From the NCBI GenBank assembly GCA_964581815.1, contig CAZORE010000018.1, positions 1 to 64,000 of the forward strand: DNA of 64,000 nt. Direction: 5' to 3'. Both the position numbers and the translations under genes were made by a program. The notes under the pieces are model-generated. The model made no database searches. It was not told the origin of the DNA and saw nothing but the letters and a program-made list of their open reading frames with translations. Every line of letters begins with the position of its first letter. Positions within the stretch are counted from its first letter, which is position 1. Of the stretch, positions 8,595 to 16,913 are shown piece by piece. Source of the stretch: Trebonia sp964581815. Its GTDB lineage: Bacteria > Actinomycetota > Actinomycetes > Streptosporangiales > Streptosporangiaceae.

Positions 8595-10515
8595 GCACGG
8601 AGGGCCGGTCCAGCCGTCAACCTCGGTCTGGCGGCCGCTGGGGACAGACGAGGTCGAGGTTACCGGCGGCATCTGGGGACAGTGGCAGCGGCTGAACGCG
8701 GACACTATCCTCCGGCACTGCGAGACATGGCTGGAGCGCGTTGGCTGGGCAGGCAACTTCGACCGCGCCGCGGCCGGCGCCATCGCCGGGCGCCACTCCG
8801 GCATCGAGTTCGTTGACTCTGAGGTCTACAAGCTGCTGGAGGCCATGGCCTGGGAACTGGGCCGCGGCGACCGCGCCGGCGACCTTGAGGCCCGCTACCT
8901 TGCCCTGGCCGAAAGGGTCGCCGCCGCCCAGGAACCGGACGGCTACCTGCACACCAGCTTCGGGCGGCCCGGGCAGCCTGCCCGGTACTCTGACCTGGAG
9001 TCCGGACATGAGCTGTACTGCTTCGGCCATCTGTTCCAGGCGGCGGTCGCGCGGCTGCGGACCGGTCACGACGACCTGCTGCCGCAGGTGGCGCGCCGCC
9101 TGGCGGATCACGTCTACGATCAGTTCGGCCCGGATGGCCGCGTCGGCGTCTGCGGACATCCGGAAATAGAGATGGCCCTCGTGGAGCTGGCCCGCGCGAC
9201 CGGGGAGCGCCGCCACCTTGAGCTCGCCAGCCTGCTGGTGGAGCGCCGCGGGGCCGGCACCCTGCGCGGTCATCCTTTCGGGCAGGACTACTTCCAAGAC
9301 GACGTCCCAGTCCGGACGGCGGCCACGCTGCGCGGTCACGCGGTGCGCGCCCTTTACCTGGCCGCGGGCGCGCTTGACGTGGCCACGGAGACCGGTGACG
9401 ACGAGCTGGCCGCGGCGGTTCGCAGGCAATGGGCGAACGGCGTGGCTCGCCGCACCTACATCACCGGGGGAGTCGGCTCGCGCCACCAGGACGAGGCGTT
9501 CGGCGATGACTTCGAGCTGCCAGCCGACCGGGCCTACTCCGAGACGTGCGCGGGCATCGCGTCGGTCATGCTGAGCTGGAGGCTCCTGCTGGCTACCGGC
9601 GAGGACAAGTACGCGGACCTGATCGAGCGCACGCTGCTGAACAATGTCCTCGCGTCCCCCCGCGCGGACGGGCGCGCCTTCTTCTACACGAACACGCTCC
9701 ACCAGCGGTCTCCTGGCCCGGTGCTCGACGAGGACCAGGTCAGCCCGCGTGCGGAGTCAGGGCTGCGGGCGCCCTGGTTCGAGGTCTCCTGCTGCCCCAC
9801 CAACGTCGCCCGCATGCTGGCGAGCGCCGGCCTGTACTTCGCCACCGCCAGCGACAACGGCATCCAGCTGCACCAGTACGGCGACTACCGGGTTTCGGTG
9901 GCGCTGGCCGCTGGGAAGGTCACCCTGCAGGTCCGTGGCGGCTACCCGTTCGGCAACGCGGTTTCGGTCAAGGTCATCGAGGCGCCCGCGCGGGAGGTGA
10001 CCCTGCGGCTGAGAGTGCCGGGCTGGGCCCAGGGCTCGGCCGTGCTGAGCGAGGCCCCGACCACGCGGACTCGCGGCCATGCCGAGATCCGGCGGGTCTT
10101 CCAGGCCGGCGATTCGGTAGACATCGCCTTTCCAGCCGCGGCACGGGTCACCTACGCCGACCCGCGCATCGACGCCGTCCGGGGGACGTTCGCCGTTGAA
10201 CGCGGACCGCTGGTACTGGTGCTCGAGTCGCCTGACCTGCCCGTGGGATGGAGCGTCAACGAGGTCACCGCGGACCCGGGCAGCATCACCGGCGACGGCG
10301 ATGACACCGCCATCGAGGTGTATCACCACTCTCGGGACGCGGACGACTGGCCTTACTCACCCGAGCCGGGAGGAGGGCAAGGCGAGCGCGCACGGGCCCG
10401 GCTGATCCCCTACCACCAGTGGGCTAACCGCGGCCCAGGCACCATGCGCGCCTGGCTACCGCTCGCCGCGCCCGGGGAGGTCAGGGAGGAACGGGGTACC
10501 CCGCGCCCGTTCTGA
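8581..10515 (+). CDS. GH127 beta-L-arabinofuranosidase
   Basis: Cytoplasmic enzyme of 644 aa (former DUF1680) expected to release beta-L-arabinofuranose from arabino-oligosaccharides. The ATG at 8581 lies in the end of the GH31 gene with AGGAAG upstream. The zinc/catalytic ligands of the family are all visible: YSETCAG (Glu near 321, Cys near 323) and SCCPTN (Cys pair near 404-405), corresponding to Glu338, Cys340, Cys417 and Cys418 of HypBA1. The family motif YITGGVGS is also present. With GH31 and the lectin-tailed hydrolase it points to an arabinose- and xylose-containing plant polymer. Confidence 0.92.
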   Translation: MPFAKHGGPVQPSTSVWRPLGTDEVEVTGGIWGQWQRLNADTILRHCETWLERVGWAGNFDRAAAGAIAGRHSGIEFVDSEVYKLLEAMAWELGRGDRAGDLEARYLALAERVAAAQEPDGYLHTSFGRPGQPARYSDLESGHELYCFGHLFQAAVARLRTGHDDLLPQVARRLADHVYDQFGPDGRVGVCGHPEIEMALVELARATGERRHLELASLLVERRGAGTLRGHPFGQDYFQDDVPVRTAATLRGHAVRALYLAAGALDVATETGDDELAAAVRRQWANGVARRTYITGGVGSRHQDEAFGDDFELPADRAYSETCAGIASVMLSWRLLLATGEDKYADLIERTLLNNVLASPRADGRAFFYTNTLHQRSPGPVLDEDQVSPRAESGLRAPWFEVSCCPTNVARMLASAGLYFATASDNGIQLHQYGDYRVSVALAAGKVTLQVRGGYPFGNAVSVKVIEAPAREVTLRLRVPGWAQGSAVLSEAPTTRTRGHAEIRRVFQAGDSVDIAFPAAARVTYADPRIDAVRGTFAVERGPLVLVLESPDLPVGWSVNEVTADPGSITGDGDDTAIEVYHHSRDADDWPYSPEPGGGQGERARARLIPYHQWANRGPGTMRAWLPLAAPGEVREERGTPRPF

Positions 10516-10529
10516 ATCGACCGGGATGA

Positions 10530-10938
10530 TCCAGAACGAGGGCGGCTGACTCCGATCTGCCACGCGGCTACGAGAGCCGCGGTATCGACCCGGCGCGGTT
10601 CAAGGCCGAGGGAGGTGAGCTGCTGAACTATGTCGCCGGCGTCTCCCGGCCTCCGGGAGACGCGGCTCGGGCTGCACGTGTGCAAGGGCAACGGGACCCA
10701 GTCGTGGATCGCCGAGGGCGGCTACGAGGACATCTGCCGCGAGGTATTCAAGCGGGCAGACGACTTCGACGTCTTTCACCTTGAGTTCGACGATGAGCGG
10801 TCGGGCTCGTTCGAGCCTCTTCGGCACCTACCGGATGACAAGGTCGCGGTGCTGGGTCTCGTGTCTACTAAGTGGCAGTCGCTTGAGGAACCTGACCTGC
10901 TGCGCGAGCGAAAGCGGTGGCTTGCGGCGACGCTGTGA
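10530..10938 (+). pseudogene. Frameshifted fragment of a MetE-like methyltransferase
   Basis: Two reading frames together resemble the C-terminal part of the cobalamin-independent methionine synthase family (COG0620). The first frame (to about 10650) reads DLPRGYESRGIDPARF and then NYVAGV. A +1 shift within GTCTCCCGG near 10645 leads into a second frame with LGLHVCKGNG, SWIAEGGYE, FDDERSGSFEPLR and VLGLVSTK. The N-terminal two thirds and the final part expected after the LLRER helix are absent. The HxCxGN and E-x-D residues remain, but the piece is too short to be an enzyme. The second frame alone (from ATG 10630) could still be translated as 102 aa. Confidence 0.75.
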
Positions 10939-10994
10939 AGCAGGCGCTGGAGTTGGGCGGCGGGGGCGCTCGCGGTGGACGGCGTCCCCCCAGG

Positions 10995-12338
10995 CTACGC
11001 GAGGGCGGCGGCGACCTCGTCGAGGTGCGCCGCGCGGGATGCTTTGACGAGCACCACGTCGCCGACGCAGAGGTAGCCGCGCAGCCATTCGATGGCCGCG
11101 TCGTTGCCGGCCAGCGCCACCGCCCGGTCTCCTGCGCCGTCCGCGATCGGCCGGGCGGCCTCGCCGACTGCGGCCACCACGTCGGCGCGGGAGGCGGCGT
11201 ACTGCCCGATGGCGCGGTGCTCGGCGTCGCTGTCGTCGCCGAGTTCGAGCATCTCGCCGAGGACGGCGATGCGGCGCCTGCCCTCGATCGCCACCAGCGC
11301 GTCCAGGGCGGCGCGGGCCGTGTCGGGGTCGGCGTTGTAGGAGTCGTTGAGCAGCGTCGCGCCGCTGGCGAGGTCGCGCAGTTCCAGGCGCCATTTCGAC
11401 AGCGAGGCGGTGGCCAGCGCCGCCGTGGCCACGTCGAGGGGCACGCCGGCCGCGAGTCCTGCTGCCGCGGCGGCCGACGCGTTGAGGGCCTGGTGGGCGC
11501 CCACGAGCGGCAGCGCGACGGGCGCCGAGGCATCGGCGGTCCGGAGGGTGAAGGACGGCCGGGCGAGCCGGTCCAGCGTCAGGCTGGTCACCTGAACGTC
11601 GGCGTGCTCCGCGTGGCCGAAGGTCAGCACCGGACCGTCGGTGAGCGCGCGCATCGCGGCTACCCGGGGATCGTCGGCGTTGAGGACGGCGGTGCCGCCG
11701 GGTGCCATACCCTGCACGAGCTCGCCCTTGGCCCTGGCGATGGCCGCGGGGGACCCGAAGTGGCTGAGGTGGGCATGGCCGACGTTGGTGACGACGGCGA
11801 TGTCGGGCGCGGCCAGGCCGGTGAGCGCGGCAATGTCGCCGATGCGGCGGGCGCCCATCTCCAGGACGAGGAACCGGGTGGCCGCGCTGGCGCGCAGCAT
11901 GGTGAGCGGCACGCCGAGTTCGTTGTTGAGCGAGCCGGCCGTGGCGATCACCGGCGCGGCGCTCGAGAGCACGGCCGCCAGCAGGTCCTTGGTGCTGGTC
12001 TTGCCCCGGGAGCCGGTCACCCCGGCCACGGTCAGCCCGTCGCGCAGCCGGGCCGCCACGTGGGCGGCGAGCGCCTGTAGCGCGGCCTGGGCGTCCTCGA
12101 CGATGACGGTGGGCAGGTTGGTGGGCCGGGAGCCGAGCACGGCCACCGCGCCGGCCCGGCCGGCCTGGCCGGCGTAGTCGTGGCCATCGGCGCGCTGGCC
12201 CGTGAGGGCGACGAAGAGGCCGCCCGGCTCGGCCTGCCGCCCGTCGAGCACGGCCGGCGCGGTCACCGTCACAGCGCTGTCGCCCGCGACCGTCCCGCCG
12301 GTGACCGCGGCGATCTCTGCGATGCTGAGCGGGATCAT
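10995..12338 (-). CDS. murF: UDP-MurNAc-tripeptide--D-alanyl-D-X ligase, extra MurF in a van island
   Basis: Mur ligase of 447 aa that adds the terminal dipeptide or depsipeptide to UDP-MurNAc-tripeptide in the cytoplasm. The start MIPLSIAEIAAV matches normal MurF N-termini; the frame stays open to 12683 without support. Domain 1 binds the UDP-sugar, the P-loop VTGSRGKTSTKD lies near 105-120, and NDSYNADP near residue 320 is the conserved C-terminal motif. It is divergent from vanH with a 127-bp shared promoter region and lies far from any dcw cluster. It is therefore probably a second MurF suited to D-Ala-D-Lac. Extra murF genes are known beside vanHAX in some glycopeptide producers. Confidence 0.9.
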   Translation of the reverse strand: MIPLSIAEIAAVTGGTVAGDSAVTVTAPAVLDGRQAEPGGLFVALTGQRADGHDYAGQAGRAGAVAVLGSRPTNLPTVIVEDAQAALQALAAHVAARLRDGLTVAGVTGSRGKTSTKDLLAAVLSSAAPVIATAGSLNNELGVPLTMLRASAATRFLVLEMGARRIGDIAALTGLAAPDIAVVTNVGHAHLSHFGSPAAIARAKGELVQGMAPGGTAVLNADDPRVAAMRALTDGPVLTFGHAEHADVQVTSLTLDRLARPSFTLRTADASAPVALPLVGAHQALNASAAAAAGLAAGVPLDVATAALATASLSKWRLELRDLASGATLLNDSYNADPDTARAALDALVAIEGRRRIAVLGEMLELGDDSDAEHRAIGQYAASRADVVAAVGEAARPIADGAGDRAVALAGNDAAIEWLRGYLCVGDVVLVKASRAAHLDEVAAALA

Positions 12339-12465
12339 GGCCGGACGGCGCGGGGTCCGGCGATGCACAGTGACATGCTCCGGCACGCTACGGTCGGCAA
12401 CATATCGTCGGCGTATCGAAAATCGCATACGTGCCGGCAACACCCGGCTGCCTTGAATTGAAGGC
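12339..12465. promoter_or_regulatory. Divergent murF/vanH promoter region with repeats
   Basis: This 127-bp interval must hold promoters for both directions. It contains a direct repeat CGGCAACA at 12395-12402 and 12435-12442 (40 bp apart), and between them an imperfect palindrome around GTATCGAAAATCGCATAC. These are candidate activator sites for a VanR-type regulator. No clear minus-10/minus-35 pair could be assigned. Confidence 0.4.
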
Positions 12466-13500
12466 ATGACCTCTAGCGAGCCAGCGCGACCAGCGGCCTG
12501 CCGCGCCCGGCCGGCGGCGTCCCCTGCGGCTACCCTGGGCGCGGGAATCACCGTGTACGGCTGCGGGCCGGACGAGGCCGCTGTGTTCCGGGAAGTCGCG
12601 CCTCGCTTCGGCGTTGTGCCGACTATCACTGAGTCGGCGGTATCCGAGGCCAGCATCGAGCTCGTGTCTGGAAACCGGTGCATTAGCCTCGGTCACAAGA
12701 CCCCGGTTGCGAACTCCACCCTGCTGGCGCTCAGCCGGGCGGGCGTCAGGTATATCTCCACGCGAAGCATTGGATACAACCACATCGACGTGAGCTACGC
12801 GCAGAGCGTCGGGATCTGCGTGGGCAATGTCGCCTATTCGCCCGATAGCGTGGCTGACTACACGCTGATGCTGATGCTGATGGCGGTGCGCAATGCGAAA
12901 TCCGTCATCCTCCGTGCGGATACTCGTGACTACAGGCTGAGTGACGTGCGCGGGAGGGAACTGCGCGACCTGACCGTCGGGGTGATCGGGACAGGGCGCA
13001 TCGGCGCGGCAGTCATGGACAGGCTACGGGGTTTCGGCTGCCGGGTACTGGCCTGCGACAGGCACCCCAAGACGACCGCAGATTACCGGCCCCTCGACGA
13101 GCTGCTGCGGCTGAGCGACATCGTAACGCTCCACACGCCGCTCAACGCGGACACAAACCATCTCCTGAACCGTCGGCGCATCGGGCAGATGAAGCGCGGC
13201 GCGTACATCATCAATACCGGACGCGGCGCGCTTCTCGACACGGAGGCCCTTGTCTCAGCGCTGGAAAGCGGCCGGCTGGGCGGTGCGGCGCTGGATGTCC
13301 TCGAAGGAGAGGAAGGAATATTCTACGCCGACTGCAGGAGCACGCCCATTGAAAGCAAGGCGCTGCTGCGGCTGCAAGAGCTGCCGAACGTGGTTATCAG
13401 CCCGCATACCGCCTACTACACAGACCACGCCCTGAGCGACATCGTCGAGAACAGTATCGTCAACTGCCTGGAATTTGAGAGGGGAAGCCGGCATGGGTAA
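12466..13500 (+). CDS. vanH: VanH-type D-lactate dehydrogenase
   Basis: Reduces pyruvate to D-lactate with NAD(P)H, supplying the D-Lac for depsipeptide-ended peptidoglycan. At 344 aa it has about 20 more N-terminal residues than typical VanH; homology begins at ITVYGCGPDEA. The family signatures are present: STRSIGYNHIDV, PDSVADYTLMLMLMA, the Rossmann motif GVIGTGRIGAAV, the Arg in NTGRGALLD and the catalytic His in ISPHTAYYT. The ATG at 12466 has GAAGG close upstream. The stop lies inside the start of vanA (8-bp overlap). Confidence 0.95.
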   Translation: MTSSEPARPAACRARPAASPAATLGAGITVYGCGPDEAAVFREVAPRFGVVPTITESAVSEASIELVSGNRCISLGHKTPVANSTLLALSRAGVRYISTRSIGYNHIDVSYAQSVGICVGNVAYSPDSVADYTLMLMLMAVRNAKSVILRADTRDYRLSDVRGRELRDLTVGVIGTGRIGAAVMDRLRGFGCRVLACDRHPKTTADYRPLDELLRLSDIVTLHTPLNADTNHLLNRRRIGQMKRGAYIINTGRGALLDTEALVSALESGRLGGAALDVLEGEEGIFYADCRSTPIESKALLRLQELPNVVISPHTAYYTDHALSDIVENSIVNCLEFERGSRHG

Positions 13501-14539
13501 GCTGAGGGTCGGAATCATATTCGGCGGCTGCTCCGAGGAGCATCCGGTCTCCGTCAAGTCCGCGCGGGAAGTCGCGAAAAACCTCGACACCGGAAAGTAC
13601 GAGCCGTTCTGGATCGGGATCACCAAGAGCGGCGCCTGGAAGCTCTGCGACAGCCCTGACGGAAACTGGGAGAACGGCAGCTGCCGCCCGGCCGTGCTGT
13701 CACCGGACAGAAGCGCACCCGGGCTGCTCGTCCTGGCGCAGGGACGATGCGAGACGGTCAGCCTGGACGTGGTGCTGCCGGTCCTGCACGGCAGGCTCGG
13801 CGAGGACGGCGCGGTGCAGGGCCTGCTGGAGCTGTCCGGCATCCCCTACGCGGGCTGCGATGTCCAGAGTTCCGCCCTGTGCATGGACAAGTCCCTTACC
13901 TACATCGTGGCCAGGAGCGCGGGAATCGCCACTCCGAATTTCCTGGTCGTCACGGCGGACGACGATATCGACCCCGGCAGGCTTGCCTACCCCGTCTTCG
14001 TGAAGCCGGCCCGCTCGGGATCATCCTTCGGGGTCAGCAAGGTATCCGGGGAAGAAGAACTGCCGGATGCGGTGAAAACCGCGAGGCAGTACGACTCGAA
14101 GGTGCTGATCGAGGAGGCGGTCGCGGGCAGCGAGGTGGGATGCGCGATCCTCGGGAACGGCACGGACCTGATCGCGGGCGAGGTAGACCGGGTCGCCCTG
14201 TCTCACGGCTTCTTCAGGATCCATCAGGAGAGCGCGCCGGAAAGCGGTTCCGAGAACGCAACGTTCATCGTTCCCGCCGACATCCCGGCGCAGGCGCGGT
14301 CGCTCGTCCAGGAGACGGCGAAGGCCGCGTATCGCGCCCTGGGCTGCCGGGGGCTTTCGCGGGTCGACACGTTCCTCACCGAAGACGGAACAGTAGTCCT
14401 CAACGAGGTCAACACCCTGCCCGGCCTGACCTCCTACAGCCGCTACCCGAGAATGATGGCGGCCGCCGGGCTGCCGCTCGCCGAAGTGATCGACCGCATG
14501 GTGTCGCTGGCACTGACAGGAAAACCCGGTGCACGGTGA
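13493..14539 (+). CDS. vanA: VanA-type D-alanine--D-lactate ligase
   Basis: ATP-grasp ligase of 348 aa that joins D-Ala to D-Lac. The ATG at 13493 follows GAGAGGGG at 7-8 nt and overlaps vanH. The residue that gives VanA its lactate preference, His244, is present at exactly position 244 in FRIHQE, while the Tyr-containing omega loop of ordinary Ddl is absent. ATP-grasp residues KPARSGSSFG and NEVNTLPGLTSYSRYPRMM are conserved. An ordinary Ddl is also in the window (40417-41541), so this is an added specificity. It overlaps vanX by 11 bp. Confidence 0.95.
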   Translation: MGKLRVGIIFGGCSEEHPVSVKSAREVAKNLDTGKYEPFWIGITKSGAWKLCDSPDGNWENGSCRPAVLSPDRSAPGLLVLAQGRCETVSLDVVLPVLHGRLGEDGAVQGLLELSGIPYAGCDVQSSALCMDKSLTYIVARSAGIATPNFLVVTADDDIDPGRLAYPVFVKPARSGSSFGVSKVSGEEELPDAVKTARQYDSKVLIEEAVAGSEVGCAILGNGTDLIAGEVDRVALSHGFFRIHQESAPESGSENATFIVPADIPAQARSLVQETAKAAYRALGCRGLSRVDTFLTEDGTVVLNEVNTLPGLTSYSRYPRMMAAAGLPLAEVIDRMVSLALTGKPGAR

Positions 14540-15137
14540 CTTCGCCTTCGTCGACCAGCTCGTACCCGGAATCCGCTGGGACGCCAAGTACGCCACCTGG
14601 GACAACTTCACCGGCAAGCCGGTCGACGGGTACCTGGCCAACCGGATTGCCGGCACGCGGGCCTTGTGCGCGGCCCTGGCAAGAGCGCGCGACAAGGCCG
14701 CATCCCTCGGCTTCGGCCTGCTGCTGTGGGACGGTTACCGCCCCCAGCGCGCCGTCGACTGCTTCCTGCGCTGGTCGCAGCGGCCCGAGGACGGCCGGAC
14801 GAAGCCACGGCACTACCCGAATATCAGCCGGGCCGACATGCTCGAAAAAGGGTACGTGGCCGCCAAGTCGGGTCACAGCCGGGGCAGCGCCGTTGACCTG
14901 ACCCTCTACTACCTGGCTACCGGCGAGCTTGCCCCCATGGGCGGCGGCCACGACCTGATGGACCCGGTCTCGCATCACGGGGCAAAAGGAATCACCCTAG
15001 TCGAGGCGATAAACCGCCAGTACCTTCGTTCGATCATGAATACCAGCGGTTTCAGCTCATACGACTGCGAGTGGTGGCATTACACGCTGGAAGGCGAACC
15101 TTACCCAGGCACCTATTTTGATTTTCCCGTCACATAG
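14529..15137 (+). CDS. vanX: VanX D-alanyl-D-alanine dipeptidase
   Basis: Zinc dipeptidase of 202 aa that destroys D-Ala-D-Ala in the cytosol so that only D-Ala-D-Lac enters peptidoglycan. The GTG at 14529 overlaps the end of vanA and has AGGA 8 nt upstream. All active-site residues fall at the VanX reference numbers: Arg71 (DGYRP), His116 and Asp123 (SGHSRGSAVD), Glu181 and His184 (EWWH). It is full length with no signal peptide, so the enzyme should be active. Confidence 0.96.
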   Translation: MHGDFAFVDQLVPGIRWDAKYATWDNFTGKPVDGYLANRIAGTRALCAALARARDKAASLGFGLLLWDGYRPQRAVDCFLRWSQRPEDGRTKPRHYPNISRADMLEKGYVAAKSGHSRGSAVDLTLYYLATGELAPMGGGHDLMDPVSHHGAKGITLVEAINRQYLRSIMNTSGFSSYDCEWWHYTLEGEPYPGTYFDFPVT

Positions 15138-15181
15138 TTAAGCCAGTCAAAGGAATCGGCAAAGCGTTGAAAGTACCGATA

Positions 15182-15204
15182 GCGGGCATAGGTGCGGCGC
15201 CCGC
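15182..15204 (+). other. Small hairpin between vanX and murG
   Basis: GCGGGC (15182-15187) pairs with GCCCGC (15199-15204) across an 11-nt loop in the roughly 100-bp vanX-murG interval. It could be a weak attenuator or only GC-rich chance. No T-tract follows. Confidence 0.25.
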
Positions 15205-15240
15205 CCTGTCACGATCGCGACGAGCACGATGGGGGCAGGC

Positions 15241-16350
15241 ATGACGGGACCGCGCGTCGTTGTCGCCGGCGGGCATTCGGCCGGGCACATCGAGCCCGCG
15301 ATGAACTTCGCCGACGCGCTGCGCCGACTGGCGCCCGCGGCGGAGATCACCGCCCTCGGCACCGTCCGCGGCCTGGACACCACGCTCATCCCGGCCCGCG
15401 GCTACCCGCTCGAGCTCATCCCGCCGGTGCCGCTGCCCCGCGCGCTGAACCGTGCCCTGCTGCGGGCGCCGGGCAGGCTGCGCGAGGCGGTGCGGGCGGC
15501 CGGGGCGGTGCTCGACCGGGTGCGGGCCGAGGTCGTGGTAGGCTTCGGCGGCTACGTGGCCGGGCCGGCCTACGTCGCCGCCCGCCAGCGGGGCCTGCCG
15601 ATCGTCGTTCACGAGGCGAACGCCCGCCCCGGGGTGGCCAACCGGCTGGCGGCCCGGATGACGACCCGCGTGTTCACCGCCACGCCGGGTGTCCGGCTGG
15701 CGCACGCCACCGCCATCGGGATCCCGCTACGGCCGGCGATCACCAGCCTCGACCGGCCCGCGCTGCGCGACGCGGCCCGGCAGCGGTTCCGCCTGCGCCC
15801 CGACGGGCCGGTACTGCTGGTCACCGGCGGCTCGCAGGGTGCCCGCACGATCAACGCCGCGGTGTCCGGCGCGGCCGCGGCGCTGCGGCAGGCCGGCGTG
15901 CAGGTGCTGCACATCACCGGGCCGCTCCACGCGGTCCAGGTGCCGGACGGTGGCCCCGGCGACCCGCCTTATGTCGTCATCCCCTACGTCGAGGAGATGC
16001 AGCACGCCTACGCCGCGGCCGACTTCGTAGTCTGCCGTGCGGGGGCGATGACGTGCGCCGAACTGGCCGCCGTGGGCCTGCCGGCCGCGTATGTGCCGCT
16101 GCCGCTGCGCGGCGACGAGCAGCGGCTGAACGCCGGGCCGGCCGTCGCGGCCGGCGGGGCACTGCTCGTCGACGACGCCGGCCTCGACCCGGCCTGGATC
16201 GAGACCGCCCTGATCCCGGTGCTCACCGATCCGCAGCGGATCGCGGCGATGGCGGCCCCCGCGTCGGCGGCCGGCGCCCCCGACGCGGGCGTGGTCCTGG
16301 CCCGGCACGTCCTCACCGCAGTCGCCGAGCGGCGCAGGCTCGCCTCATGA
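15241..16350 (+). CDS. murG: MurG-like UDP-GlcNAc:lipid I transferase, extra copy in the van island
   Basis: GT28 glycosyltransferase of 369 aa that would convert lipid I to lipid II at the inner membrane face. The ATG at 15241 follows GGGGG at about 5 nt; ATG 15229 is an alternative. Family marks are the N-terminal glycine loop GGHSAGHIEP, VGFGGYVAGPAYVAA, VVHEANARPGVANRL, the donor-site loop VTGGSQGARTIN and CRAGAMTCAEL. Its place after vanX, away from ftsW and ftsQ, implies a dedicated copy for D-Lac-ended precursors. The last four bases overlap the next gene (ATGA). Confidence 0.88.
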   Translation: MTGPRVVVAGGHSAGHIEPAMNFADALRRLAPAAEITALGTVRGLDTTLIPARGYPLELIPPVPLPRALNRALLRAPGRLREAVRAAGAVLDRVRAEVVVGFGGYVAGPAYVAARQRGLPIVVHEANARPGVANRLAARMTTRVFTATPGVRLAHATAIGIPLRPAITSLDRPALRDAARQRFRLRPDGPVLLVTGGSQGARTINAAVSGAAAALRQAGVQVLHITGPLHAVQVPDGGPGDPPYVVIPYVEEMQHAYAAADFVVCRAGAMTCAELAAVGLPAAYVPLPLRGDEQRLNAGPAVAAGGALLVDDAGLDPAWIETALIPVLTDPQRIAAMAAPASAAGAPDAGVVLARHVLTAVAERRRLAS

Positions 16351-16907
16351 GGACCACGGCCGCCAGGTGCGGTCACCTCATCTGCGCGCGTACCCCGCAT
16401 TTCGAGCAGGACATCCCGGAAGGGCAATGGCCCGGTCAGTTCCGCCTGCAGGGAAGGGACCGGACGCACTGGAGCGACCGCACCTGCGGCCTGGCATGCC
16501 TCATGTCCGTTGCATCGTTCCACGCGAGAGCCGTCCCGCCGATCTTCGAGCTGCTGCAAGAGGGACTCGGATCGGGCTACTACACGAGCAAAGGCTGGCT
16601 GCACGCCGGCCTGGCCAGCCTCGGCGCCGCCTACGGCCTCCGGGGTGAAGCGCGCCCGGCCCCCACGATAAGCGACCTGCGCGCCTGTCTGGAATCCACC
16701 GGAGGGCCGCTGATCGCGTCGGTAACCTTGCGGTTCCCCGAGGATGGCCGGCGCGGGGGTCACCTCGTAGTCGTAACCGATGTTGACGAGGGCCCCGGAG
16801 GGCGGATCTGCATCCGCGATCCCTCAAGCTGGGGAAAAGAAGAAGCCTCGATCCCGGCGGCACGCTTCTCAGCAAGCTACTCCGGGCGCGCAATCATCTT
16901 TTACTGA
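16347..16907 (+). CDS. C39-like cysteine peptidase coupled to vanHAX-murG
   Basis: Protein of 186 aa with a papain-like C39 pattern: Cys47 in RTCGLACLMSV, His139 in GGHLVVVTDV and Asp158 in IRDPSSW give a plausible catalytic triad. The oxyanion Gln usually six residues before the Cys appears to be His41, so activity is not assured. There is no signal peptide, membrane segment or ABC domain, so it is not a bacteriocin exporter. Its ATG overlaps the murG stop by four bases, which indicates translational coupling in the van operon. A role in trimming D-Ala-ended precursors or in immunity is inference; I know of no described van component of this kind. Confidence 0.75.
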   Translation: MRTTAARCGHLICARTPHFEQDIPEGQWPGQFRLQGRDRTHWSDRTCGLACLMSVASFHARAVPPIFELLQEGLGSGYYTSKGWLHAGLASLGAAYGLRGEARPAPTISDLRACLESTGGPLIASVTLRFPEDGRRGGHLVVVTDVDEGPGGRICIRDPSSWGKEEASIPAARFSASYSGRAIIFY

Positions 16908-16913
16908 TCGCCA

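Noticed and set aside
10630..10938. Intact small gene for a MetE-like protein
   Set aside because: Similarity continues upstream in another frame and the conserved C-terminal part is missing, so it is a relic.
12339..12683. N-terminal extension of murF to 12683
   Set aside because: The extra residues would cross the vanH start, lack similarity and remove the shared promoter region. The family N-terminus begins at 12338.
13493..14539. The first ATP-grasp ligase as a second ordinary Ddl
   Set aside because: It has His244 in FRIHQE, lacks the Tyr omega loop and lies between vanH and vanX.
15241..16350. MurG-like gene as an antibiotic glycosyltransferase
   Set aside because: It carries the MurG motifs GHxxP, HEANARPG and GGSQGA, which glycopeptide glycosyltransferases lack.
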